Source: Coturnix japonica (Eukaryota; Chordata; Aves; Galliformes; Phasianidae). From it: DNA of 64,000 bases. This document shows positions 15,001-26,068 of the stretch, in pieces. Numbering within the stretch: position 1 is the stretch's first letter; each line of letters starts with the position of its first letter. The position numbers and the translations under genes were made by a program. The stretch is taken from the NCBI RefSeq assembly GCF_001577835.2, contig NC_029526.1:899510-963509 (forward strand), written 5' to 3'. Below the pieces are notes generated by a model that had not been told where the DNA came from, made no database searches, and saw only the letters and a list, made by a program, of their open reading frames with translations.

Positions 15001-18000
15001 CAGGAGCTTTGCTTTATGCATTTGAACAGGCGCTTTTTCATATCTGTCTTCACTGAAGTATTTCAGCATTCATTGCTTTTAAAAGAGTCATTCTTCCTAA
15101 AGAAACTTGTGGGTTTTAGTCAGAAAATGCCAGAAGAGCTGGCATTTCAGCTGGCAGGCACAGAATACTGGCCAGTCAGGCACTGGCGTTTTTCATGCTG
15201 TTGTAACTGAAGTGTCTCTGAGGAGTGCTTGATAACATATCAGACAAAGTTTCTGTCACATTTAGGTTCAGGTGATGTGTTCACCTGAATGTTTGGGTTA
15301 TACTTGCTTCAGCATCACAAGAAGTGTGTCCAAAAGGGACGGGTATTCAGAGTGCACCATGGGACAGTGAGGGCCCTGGAGTCAAGAACCCCCTGCTGCA
15401 GAGCACACCTACACAGACTCACTGAAGCCCTGAGTCTTGCCCTTCTCCTTGGAGCAATTTGTTAGTGGCTGCCTGGCCTGAGAAAGGCAGCACTGCTGAT
15501 TTCAGTGCTAGCCACTTTCACAGAACTAAAGTTCAACTCTGTCCTTTTTCGTCTGGGTGGTTACTTCTGGACTATGCTGAATGTTTGTCCCGACTTTGTC
15601 CCCCAGGATTTTGGCACTGGAGAAGCTGGGGGCAGTCTTCAACCAGGTTGCCTTCCCATTGCAGTACACACCTCGAAAATTCGTCATTCACCCTGAGAGC
15701 AACAATCTGATTATCATCGAGACCGACCACAATGCTTACACTGAGGCCACCAAAGCGCAGAGGAAGCAACAGATGGCTGAGGTAATTGGGATGGGGGATA
15801 GGTACCACAGATCTGTTCTCCAGGGGTGACTTAAATTGCTGGAAATCCTCACTTACTCACTGCCATTGCCTAACAGCTTTAGTGCTCTGAATGCAGGATC
15901 TGAAATGGATGAAAATCTGCCTCTACACATGAATTTCAGAAGAATGCAATACTTCTGATGTTCTTTTCTTTGGGTGTTGTTACAGCAGGCTTCAAAATCT
16001 TGCCTATCAGGGATTGGTCGTGCTTGCGTAACACCATCCTCTGGGTTTTCTCTGCCTGTTTGAGGATGTTTGGATTTCAGTGGGTTATTATCTTCAGTTT
16101 GCTCAATGCTGTTTCCACAGTTCTTGCTTTGGAGAAATAGCTCTCCTGACAACTGCCTCTTGGGCAGAGAAGAGCTGACAGTGCAGTGCTTTGAGCTACA
16201 GTGATTTACTGGGGGAATAAGCTTGGGGCAGATGGAAGCTTTCTGGTTTTTATGTCTTCCCCAGCCATGCTCTGGAATACCTGTACTTAGAACAGAGTGT
16301 TGGCACGGATGGAAAGGAAATGTTCTGAGCTGTTTTTTCACCCCAGTCTTTTAATGTGCCATAGGAAATGGTGGAGGCTGCAGGTGAAGATGAGAGGGAG
16401 CTGGCTGCGGAGATGGCTGCAGCCTTTCTGAATGAGAATCTCCCTGAATCCATCTTCGGTGCTCCAAAGGCAGGGAATGGGCAGTGGGCCTCCGTTATCA
16501 GGGTGATGAACCCCATCCAGGGAAATACGTTAGATCTGGTCCAGCTAGAGCAGAATGAAGCTGCTTTCAGGTAAGAAGTAGTGCCAGACACAGCAAGAAA
16601 ACTCTACTGTTGATGAGTCTGAGCTGTGTGGTGGTGGTTTTTCTTTAATCTTCTCCTTTTCTTTGGCTGTTACTGAGGGTTGAAATCCAGATGCATCACA
16701 TTATTAGGAGGCCAGGTTAAATCCCAAAACTAAATGCCATGTGGCTTCAAGCTTTTGTCTTGCCTTTCCTTCCCATCCTGTCCTGATCTGTTTGCATGTG
16801 ACTCTTAAGATTTGGTGCATCTCTCCAAATGTTTGTGCTTAGAAGGCAACGCTGGGATATGAGTGAGAGATAAGAGATCTGGGAACATGACAATGTTTTG
16901 CTCTCTCTCACTTTCCCTTCTGGATAAACTGAGCATAGGCTTAGTTGAAAGGAAGTGTTAGAGGAGCTGTGGGGGAAGGCCAGCACAATAACTGAGGAAT
17001 AAGTGGGGTGGAGATAGGCCACCGTAACCCAAACTGTTGACTCTTTCCTGTTTTGTCCAGGATTCCTGACGTGGCAGAGCTAGACACCAGTCAGGAAATA
17101 ACAGTGGGAGATGGGGAAAGTTTATATGGACAGTCTGAATAGGAACACTCTTTGAAAAACAGCTTTGAGTGGAGCTTTGCACAAGGACTGGTTGGACTCT
17201 GCTTAGCAGAACAGAGAAGTAATGTTTTAGACATATGTGACAGCTGGAGCACATCTTACTTGTGGAGTATGGAAGAATGAAGGTACCTGCTTTAAACATT
17301 ACTGCAGGGAGGAAAAATGATTTCTGAAAGTCATTTCAGTGCTGGAAGGCTGGGCTTCTAAATCTGTGCCTGTGTAGGCGCAAGCTGTGCTGCCAGGGAA
17401 TGGTCTGTGTGCTGAACTGCTTTCTGTCGTGGTCACACTGATCTCCTGCTGTGTCTTCTCATCCCCAGCGTGGCCGTGTGCCGCTTCTCCAACACCGGTG
17501 AGGAGTGGTATGTGCTGGTGGGAGTTGCCAAAGACTTGATTCTGAACCCGCGCTCTGTTGCTGGGGGCTTTGTCTACACCTACAAGCTGGTGAATGGTGG
17601 TGAGAAGCTGGAGTTTCTGCACAAGGTGAGGGGAGGTGGGGGTGGGGAAAGGCCTTTTGGGATGGCTGAGTTGGAATAACTGTTAGTTCATCTTGCATGC
17701 TATGGTAACATTGCAGTACTCAGTCCTCAGCAGGATGATCATGCACGTGTTAAACACAGGAAGCAGCGTGGAAGAAAAGAAGCTGCCTTTCCTAGAATAA
17801 CCCGGGCCATCTTCAGCTGAGAATTGAACAGATTTCACAACAGAGTCACGGTTCTTTGTAGTAGCTGTATCTTGTCTGTCTAACTGATAAATGGGAAAGG
17901 AGCAATGTTTTTCACAACTTCATTAAGGAGGGGAACGAAACAGCTCTGTTTCCACTTTGGAATACAAGTTAGGAGAGCTGCTCTGAGCAGTAGTTTGCAA

Positions 18001-21000
18001 AGTAGTTTGGATCGCTTGAGCCCTGGTGTTGAGGCTCAGTCCTGTGTTGGCCACATGAAGCTGAAGTCTTTCCACTGATGCTGTTTCGTGTAGGAAGCAT
18101 TGGTGGCCTGTGACCAACTTGGTCTGGAGGTCCCTGGAGCTTTATCAAAGGTTTCAGCAGAACTGTGTTTAAACAAATTTCTGTTCTTCTTCCCATATGC
18201 TTCCAGCATGGTCGAGGTATGAACAGATGAGCACATGGAAAGGAATGTTGTGGTTTCCTTCACTTCCTACAGTGCTGGTGCAGTGAGTGGGTTCTGTCCT
18301 GGCCCAGGGCCCTTTCTGCTGCCAGTCAACTCCCACATTGGAGGTGACAGAGCTGACTGAATGAAGTAACTTCTCTTAACCAGCACAGCCAACCTGGGAT
18401 CACTCCAAGCTCTGCCCATTCGCTTTCTCTGCTGAGGCTGATCCTTTTGGACTGATTATGTAGTACTGGTGGGAGACTTTTCAGCCTTGAGTTACTGGAA
18501 TTGGGATGCACTGAAGTTGATTCACTGACAGCTTCAGAGCTTCTGTGGCAGATGATGAACAAGAGTCATGGCTCTGTTTTGAAAGGCATCTGAATGGATT
18601 TAGGTGAAGTATAAAATCTTCCTTTTGGGGATAAAGTGAAACAAAGATCAGAGGCAGCAAGGTCTCTGTTTTCCTTTGCTGCCTGCCCCAGGCAGGGCTC
18701 ATGCAGCTGTCTCACACTTCCATTGAGGTGCGCTGCCAGAAGAACACTGTCTGTACTTCTCAGAGCTCTGTTAGCACCACGTGTGGTTTGTGCTGGTGTT
18801 GAAAGGCCTACAGAGGAATGACCTTTTACCCCACCTGTAGAAAAGGATCGTGATTAGCCATGGAAAGCCTTGGCACAGGCCAGCCAGCTTCAGGCGAGCC
18901 ATTAGCTTGAGACTTTTGTGAAGCTTGGTGTGAGAGTAGCTCTGTTGATGGCGTCAGTCTTCCTCTTCCAATTCTCTCTAGACCCCCGTGGAGGAGGTTC
19001 CTGCAGCCATCGCCCCTTTCCAAGGTAGAGTCCTAATTGGAGTTGGAAAGCTCCTGCGTGTGTATGACCTGGGCAAGAAGAAGCTGCTTCGGAAGTGTGA
19101 GAACAAGGTACTGGCTTCTGTTCCTTACCATTGCAGCTAACTTGGAGTAAGTGCTGCCATGCAGCATGAGTGAAGCAAGGGTTTAGCTGCTGCTCCAACC
19201 CAGATGGGTGTACTTGGGCTTTAGTGCTGTACCTATGCCTTGCTGGAGTTTGCCACCAGTGTCCACACACAGCAGTATTAGCAGCTCTAGCTGGACTTCT
19301 CTTTTCCTCTCACCCTTCAAATTGTTATCTTGCATTTTCCTTTCTGCACCAGCTCAGTGCAGGCCCTAAGTGGACGTGTGTAGGAGCTAGAAAAGCCTGA
19401 AACTGGCCATGCAGTGACCATCTGCTGCAGATGTGGGAGGTCTCATCCAGATACACAATAACAACTGCTGGGAATGTTTTCTTAAGCGAAGTGGTCAGTA
19501 GGCTGGGGGCAGAAGCTGGATGACGTAAATGAGCCCCTCTTAAGATGGCTGGCGTCCTGAAAATGGGATTTTTCTCTTAAAGTCTTTATTGGACTATCTT
19601 AAAGACCCCAAAACTACATTCTTTCTTGATCAGCAACTGTGATACTTGAAGAAGTATTAGAGGGTGGTTTTCTGACCCCTAATTGCCTGCTCCTCCTTCT
19701 CATGCAGGTTGCAGAGCCCGTGCCATTTACTCATTACTGCAGAGCAGAGCTCCAGTGAGCTCATGGGCAGACTGGGAACTTGTAGTAGAATGGCGTTTTC
19801 AGTTGTTTCTTTGTTTTTGTTGCTTTTTTTGCTTAAAATGAGAAACGTGCTTGCATGAGAAATTAAAGCTTGCCTGATGTTGGGCAACCCTGCCCATAGC
19901 AGGGTGTTGGAGCAGGGTGATCATTAAGGTCCCTTCTAACCTGAGCCATCCTGTGATGCTGTGATTCTCGGGTCCTTTGTGATAAAAGTGGCGAGGAGAG
20001 ACTGGAGCAGTCAGTGCTGCTGACATCTGGTTTGCCAGAAGCATTTGTGTTGTGGATGTTGGTGTTAACAGGCTGTGAACGCTGTGCAGTGGATGTTATG
20101 TTGCCAGGGCCCTTTATTGTCCATCTGTTTAACCTGGGGCTGTGGTATACCATAAATGATGGGTGATGTTGGAGGGAATGATGGGAAACGGAGCCAGGTA
20201 GTTCCCAGAAGTAAATATTGTTTCAGGTGAAGGGTGGAGTTAGGGTGGGTAGTGGCACTTCATTGGGTTACACTTCCCTATTGGGAGCACTCAAGTTTTG
20301 CCCTTTCTCTTTCTCAAAAGCACATTGCCAACTACATCTGTGGGATTCAGACCATTGGGCACAGAGTGATTGTCTCAGATGTTCAGGAGAGTTTTATCTG
20401 GGTGCGCTACAAAAGGAACGAGAACCAGCTCATCATCTTTGCTGATGACACTTATCCCCGCTGGGTCACTACAGCAACTCTCCTGGATTATGACACCGTG
20501 GCCGGAGCAGACAAGTTTGGCAACATCTGCGTGGTGAGTGTGCCTTGAAGGAGCTGGGACTTTTTGGACATGATGTATTTTTCCTTAAAACACCCATGAT
20601 TTGTCTAAAAAGAATGAGAATCAGTGCGTAGCTCAAGACAACGCCCTGTACCATTCACTTGTTTTTTGCTTGGTGACTAGCTGTGGTCATCGTGGATGGC
20701 TGCAGTTTATCAATTCAGCTGAAGTAAACAAGTCAAAAAACATTGCATTTCTGAAGCATTCCATAACTTGCATTAGAGTTGTCCCTTGACTTGCTGTGAG
20801 TAGGCCTTGAAACAAAACTCCTGACTGTGAGAGGGGGCCCGTGAGAGCTCTCACCAGGTTATCGCTCTTACTTTCCCTGGCTCACCCTCAGCACTGGCAT
20901 TCAGCTTGCTCTGACACTTCCTTGTGAAAGCTGGCTTTGTCATTGCTGACACTTCCCTCTTGGCTGGCTTTCAGAAGGGGAGGAAAGAATAGATGGTCAT

Positions 21001-23177
21001 TGTGCCAGAACTTTCATCTCTTTCTGAAGCGTGCTCGGGTGCTTTCGAGTGCAGAGTTCAGCCATTGGCAGACGTTACGCCTGCAGGATTTGGCCAACAC
21101 ATACAAATCAGTCCTCCTTGGTTTTCTCAATTCATACCCTTGCACCGTTCCATTAGTGGCATGCACCTTCAGAACAGTGCTGTGTGACTGTACCTCCTGC
21201 CAGTCTGACCCTCAGACCCAAGGCAGGGACTGAACATGAGCTTCTGTCTGCATTTTCGAGCCTTCAGTCTTGACAACGTAGTTATTTAACACCAAAGCCC
21301 TCACTGGGGAGGTAAATGAGTGGTTTAATAAGCATGAAATGATTCGTCTTGAGCCCAGAGAGACCGAAAAGACTCTTCAGAGGTGATAACATACAGCTGC
21401 TCTGCAGCTTTTTGACTTCTTCGTGCTCTTTCAACACAGGTGAGGTTGCCTCCCAACACCAATGACGAGGTGGATGAGGATCCCACTGGCAACAAAGCTC
21501 TCTGGGACAGAGGGCTTCTTAATGGAGCATCGCAGAAGGTAACCTTCCATGGGGTGCACTTGGTTATTGCAGGAAAATGTCATGCTGCCTTCATGTGAAA
21601 TCCTTTGCAGTGCTGTCCCTGAGATAATACAGCAGTTGTGCTCCTGCACATCTAAGTGTGCAATGGGTGCTGGGCTGTCACTTGGAGCCAAGTCCTGTTT
21701 CTGAAAGCATGAGTGATGCCCATTGAGTGAGGTTTGATTGAAGCAGCACGCTCATTTGCTTTTCCTACTTTCTCTCGTTATGTGCATCTGTTTGTCCAGC
21801 TCAAGAGGGTTATTCAGCGGCATGCTGAGCTCTGCCATCTGGTCACAGGTGGAAGGCTCTTCCTCTTTAGAAAGCAGTCTCCGAAGTAGCAGGTGGTGGA
21901 ATTCATTCTGCTGCTCCTCCTTCGAGCCTCCCGATGCTTTTATATGAGCTGAAGAAAACACTCGCTTCTGTGCTTTGACTTTCAGGCTGAAGTGATTATG
22001 AATTACCACGTGGGAGAGACAGTGCTTTCATTACAGAAGACCACGCTGATCCCAGGAGGCTCTGAATCTCTCGTCTATACCACCTTATCGGGGGGAATAG
22101 GAATCTTAGTTCCTTTTACTTCCCATGAGGTAAGCGAGCCCCATCTTAACGCTGCAGAACTGCTGCTTTTCTGTCCCCAACCAGTGTGTTAATTTGCTGC
22201 ATCCCTTGGGGGGGGAACTGTAGGGCTCTGCAGTCTGAAAACCAGTGCTGCAGGAAAGCCTGTGGCAGGCTCAGATGCAAAGGAGAAGAGAGAAGAAGGA
22301 GCTTTTAACTCTGTTGTTAGGGGCAGCAATGCCTGGCTGCTGGCTGATTTGCCTGGTAACGAGCTGTTCTCCTACCTCTCCTTATTTCCTTAGGATCACG
22401 ACTTCTTCCAGCACGTGGAAATGCACTTAAGATCTGAGCATCCTCCTCTCTGTGGGCGAGACCATCTCAGTTTCCGCTCCTACTACTTCCCAGTGAAGGT
22501 AGGTCCGTGTGGTTGGGACCAGCTGGTCACACGAGCTGTGCTGCAGGATGCGGAGCCTCAGAGGCCTTGCACAAGCAAGTTGTGGTTGCTGCTCAGTGCT
22601 CAGCCTGCTAATAGTGCCTGGCAGTAATAGAAGCTACTGCTGCTCTCTGTCCAGGGGCTCTGAGATCTTTGGTGTTGCACTGAAGAAGGTGCTTGCTTCT
22701 TGCTCACCTTGTGCAGCCTCCAGCCTCCTCTGTGCTGTGCCTGCACCCTCTGCAAGCTGAGGCTCACTGCCCCATCGCATCTATCTTCCCTTGTGTGATT
22801 CTTCAGCTGAGCCAAAGCTTTCTGGGTTTCTCCTTCATTAATCAGGCTGGCCAGTAATTAGTTTGATGCTAAATGCTGCTATTCAGCAGATGAGGTCACT
22901 GAGCACGCTCTTGTTTCCAGGACGGGATTAAGAATCTCCTGGGAACAAACTGTTTGGTGCCATTTTTCCCCCGTTAAAGCAGGGTTCATTGCCTCTGTGC
23001 TGTGTCACTTCAGTGCTCTCCTCCTTGCTCCTTCAGAATGTGATCGATGGGGACCTGTGTGAGCAGTTCAACTCCATGGAGCCCAACAAACAGAAGAACG
23101 TGGCTGAAGAGCTGGACCGGACCCCACCCGAGGTGTCCAAGAAGCTGGAAGACATTCGCACCCGCTATGCTTTCTGA
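15..23177 (+). CDS. SF3B3: SF3B3, splicing factor 3b subunit 3 (5' part outside window)
   Basis: SF3B3 (SAP130) is a large beta-propeller protein of the nuclear SF3b complex in U2 snRNP, related to DDB1 and CPSF160, and helps lock the branch point. The 22 exons seen are 15-156, 1161-1273, 1980-2117, 2481-2584, 3741-3906, 4164-4259, 4794-4866, 10088-10239, 10643-10798, 11165-11320, 11882-12025, 12904-13026, 14432-14586, 15607-15781, 16365-16570, 17469-17625, 18982-19107, 20321-20533, 21440-21538, 21986-22129, 22394-22498 and 23037-23177 (stop TGA). They total 3084 nt, that is 1027 residues plus stop, matching human residues 191-1217. All introns are GT-AG and phases agree at every junction. 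From memory only about seven residues differ from human over this span. The start codon and first exons lie upstream of the window. Confidence 0.98.
1448..1523 (+). ncRNA. SNORD111: SNORD111, C/D box snoRNA in an SF3B3 intron
   Basis: A C/D box small nucleolar RNA lying wholly inside the SF3B3 intron 1274-1979, on the host strand. A terminal stem pairs GCCTGAT (1448-1454) with ATCAGGC (1517-1523). The C box GTGATGA is at 1455-1461 and the D box CTGA at 1514-1517. An internal D' CTGA is at 1482-1485, with a C'-like TGAAGA at 1494-1499. The guide just before D' contains CATGTCTCTTC, complementary to the 28S rRNA segment GAAGAGACATG. The fifth base upstream of D' is a C facing a G, as expected for 2'-O-methylation of the G recalled as human 28S G3923. 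SNORD111 is known to be hosted by SF3B3 in mammals. It is presumably released from the spliced intron. Confidence 0.93.
4867..10087 (+). other. large SF3B3 intron (5.2 kb)
   Basis: This intron separates the exon ending with the codons for RRHVE from the exon beginning DEFDAY. It is AT-richer than the rest of the window. I see no second gene, tRNA, recognisable CR1 copy or convincing C/D snoRNA in it. TGATGA-like words near 8132 and 8612 lack a matching D box and terminal stem. Confidence 0.7.
19870..19969 (+). repeat. CR1 LINE 3' fragment
   Basis: About 100 bp of the 3' end of a CR1 non-LTR retrotransposon in an SF3B3 intron. It shows the typical run from GATCATTAAGGTCCCTTC to a short tail of degenerate GTGATTCT octamers at 19952-19968. 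It is heavily 5' truncated, as is usual for CR1. Confidence 0.8.
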
Positions 23178-23917
23178 GCAGCAGCTGGCAGCAGTGGAGC
23201 TTGCTGGGCTCCTATGGACGCTCTTCCAAGCACAGTTGGAAGGAGGAATGTGTGTTTTATTTCCCTTTTTCTAAATACCCATTTGCTCCTCTTGGTTTAT
23301 GTGTCGAAGTAACGCGGTTCCTCTGCTCCGTACCAGTATCAGTAGGTCTCCCAACATGTCCCACCGCTTACGTGAAGGCTCGTGCTATCATGGGATCCAG
23401 CCAGAGAGAATCTGTTGGGAATTGCCCAAGGAAGGATGTGGTCTGACCCTCAGCCCCAGCCCTGGATCAGCTCCGCTGTGTCCTTCACCCTTAAGGCTGA
23501 GGGAGGCCAAGGGTGAAGTCCTGGCCGTGCAGGAAGCACAAGTGGTGGGTTGGGCTGAGCTGCTGTAGGATCAGATGGGTTCTAACCATCAGCAATGACT
23601 GATGGAGATCTGCTGGGTTCCTTTCAGTACTGGGGGGGGAGGTGCAGGGTTCCACCAGCCCTGGGAGCAGCCTGGGGGGAGGTCAGGCTGAGGGGGGGGG
23701 ATGCACTGCCTTGCATGGCCCCAGCATTGCCCTCTGAACAGCAAGGGAGTTTTGGATTTGCCATTTTTTGACTGTTTTCTCTGTAAATAAGAAGTTTTGT
23801 ACAATGTTGTCTCTTGGGGGTGGGGAAGAGCGAGGCCTGAAGTCTGGGACTTGATTTGTTTCATAAGAACTTTGGCAAGAGCAGTGTCTCCAAGCTGTGA
23901 CCGAGTAGCACATGAAG

Positions 23918-23923
23918 AATAAA
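23918..23923 (+). terminator. SF3B3 polyadenylation signal
   Basis: AATAAA lies 741 bases after the SF3B3 stop codon, followed by a GT/T-rich stretch (GCCTGTTTTTTAAC). This gives a 3' UTR (23178 to about 23940) of roughly 760 nt with no other gene in it. Confidence 0.85.
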
Positions 23924-24139
23924 AGCCTGTTTTTTAACTAGTCTGGCTCTGGGGCTCAGCTCCACACAGCTGTGCTGACCCGGGGCTTTATTGCCCCATC
24001 CTTTGTGCCCTTATCCATCCTGCTCAAAGGATGGAGGCCGTGGGCTGCACCCTTCACCCCCAGCACCCCGCAGAGCCTCTGCTTACCCCGCCCGGGGCTT
24101 GGAGGCATCCAGGGGTTCTGAATGGAAGGTGCTTTGCTC

Positions 24140-25050
24140 GTGTTCTGCTCCCAGTGATGCTGTCGGTGCTGGGCAGCGCTGCGGGGGGGCGGCTTTCAAC
24201 CAACCGCCCCGCAGCGGATTCAGACCCCGCTGCTGCTGGGATCCCCGTGGATCCCGTTCTGTCTCCTTCCTCTCCTCCGTCCCGGCTCGTGGTGCCGGGC
24301 TGGGGCGCTGGGCTGTGCCCGGTGCTGTTTGGCAGCGGCTCCGCCGTGTCCCTGTCGCGGTGCCAGGGGAATCCCAGCGCTGCTCGCAGGCGGCCGCATT
24401 CCTTCCCACGCCTTTCCCTGGGAGCGCTGACCTGAGCCCGGTCCCTCCTTCCTTCCCCCCCCCCCCCGGGTCGGCCCTGCGCAAACTGTCCTTTACCATC
24501 GGGGTGGGGGGTGGGATCGGATCGGCACCAAGTCACCCGGCGGAGGGGCCGCCCCTTCGGGCTCTCGGAACGGAGCCATCCCGGGCATCCTACGTGGGGC
24601 AGCGCCGTCCATCCGAGCCCAGCGCTGCCCCCAGCCGGGCTGTGCCCGAGCATCCCCGGGACGGGAGCGTGTGTGGGGCGGCACCGTGTGTTCCTGCGCG
24701 CACCCCGCGGGCACGGGGCACCCGGCGGCTCCGTCCGCGCCCCCACCCCCCGCCCAACCCAACACGCCCCCGCCGCCGCTCCCCGCTCCCGGCCCGGCCC
24801 CGCCGCCGCCCCCCCCGCCCCCCGCCCGCCTCCCGGCCCCGCCGCCACCGCCACCGCCCGCGGGGAGACGGCCCCGAGCGGAGCGCCAGGTGGGTCCGGG
24901 GGGCGCCGCGAGTGGGACGGCGGGACACGGGGGGAGGGCGGGGGGAGCGAGGTCCCGCGTGGGGTCGCGGCGCGGGGACACGGCACGGCCCCCACGTGGG
25001 GATGGGACATTCCGCATGGAGACGGAACGGCCACCGCGTGGGGACGCTGC
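24140..25050. promoter_or_regulatory. CpG island upstream of IL34
   Basis: A very GC- and CpG-rich stretch with GGCGG/CCGCC runs and a poly-C run near 24459-24471. It lies between the SF3B3 poly(A) site and the IL34 start codon, so it most likely carries the IL34 promoter and a noncoding first exon. A good donor, CAG then GTGGGT at 24887-24895, could end such an exon at 24889. Long open frames on both strands here follow from base composition; none resembles a protein I know. Confidence 0.6.
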
Positions 25051-25560
25051 GTGGGGACGGGGCGTTGCATGGGCACGTTGTCTAGGGATAATACGGTGTG
25101 TAGCCCCCACGCGGGGACATGGCACAGCTCCTGCATGGGGACACGGCACGGGGACACGGCACGGCCCTCACCTGGGAATGTGACAACGCGTGGGGACATG
25201 CACAGCCCCCCGCGTGACATAAAGGCACGGCACGCTGCGGGGGGACGTGGAATGGACCCCACTTGGTGGAGTGAACTGCGTGGGGGGATGCTGGGGCTGT
25301 GCCCTTGGGGGGGGGGTGGCACCAAACACTGCGTGGTGTGACGCTGGGGTCACAGGGAGACGGCATGGGGACATGGCACAGCCCCGACATGGGGACAGTG
25401 TGAATGGGGACACTGCGTGGGGGCAAGGCATGGGCATGGGAACCTGACACAGGACACGGGGACATGGCACGGGATACTGCATAGGGACACTGTATAGGGA
25501 CACTGTATAGGGACACTGTATAGGAACATGGTGTGATTTCTGCTTGGGGACATGGCCCAG
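24960..25560. repeat. degenerate GGGGACA-type minisatellite
   Basis: A tandem array of irregular units built on GGGGACAYGGCACRG and CACGTGGGGAC words, many with CpG at the left end and fewer at the right. The right end contains near-identical copies of a short ATAGGGACACTGT unit around 25485-25520. It probably lies in the first IL34 intron or its 5' flank. Confidence 0.75.
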
Positions 25561-26068
25561 AGATGTGACACATGGGGACCTGGCAGAGGGCACTGCTTGG
25601 GACACAGCCTGGCCCCATCTGGGTGGGATGCGTTGTGGGGATGTGCCCCCCCTTTGGATGGGGATGCTGTGTGCCCCCTTTGGATGGGGACGTGGTGGGT
25701 CCCCCTTTGTCTGACCATGGGGACACCACCCCTCCATTTGTGAGGGACCCCGTGCAGTGCTACCACCTTGTGCCCCCTGCCTGGGGTCCCGGGGGCTGCA
25801 GCCGGGGCTCTTCCCCCCCCCCAGCTCACACCCTACACCCAAGGGACTTTATAGGGGACTGTCCCACTCCCTGTGATATCCCAAGGACGTGCCACCTCCC
25901 CACAGGACAACCCAGCTTTGGCGGCCGGGGAGGGGGCCTGACCCCCCCCTATGGCAGGGGACAGCCGTCGGGGGCCACCGCAGAGCACCATCCCTTGTCA
26001 GCCCACCCCCCGAGCACCCAGGAAGCCACCAGCACCCATCCACCATGTAGGCTGCACTGCTGGTCACC

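Noticed and set aside
23991-25341. Long open frames on both strands (up to 423 codons) over the CpG island
   Set aside because: GC-rich DNA lacks stop codons by composition; frames overlap on both strands, and none resembles a protein family.
25168-25842. Minus-strand frames of 159-224 codons rich in Pro, His and Cys
   Set aside because: They follow the minisatellite units upstream of IL34; no domain and no splice context.
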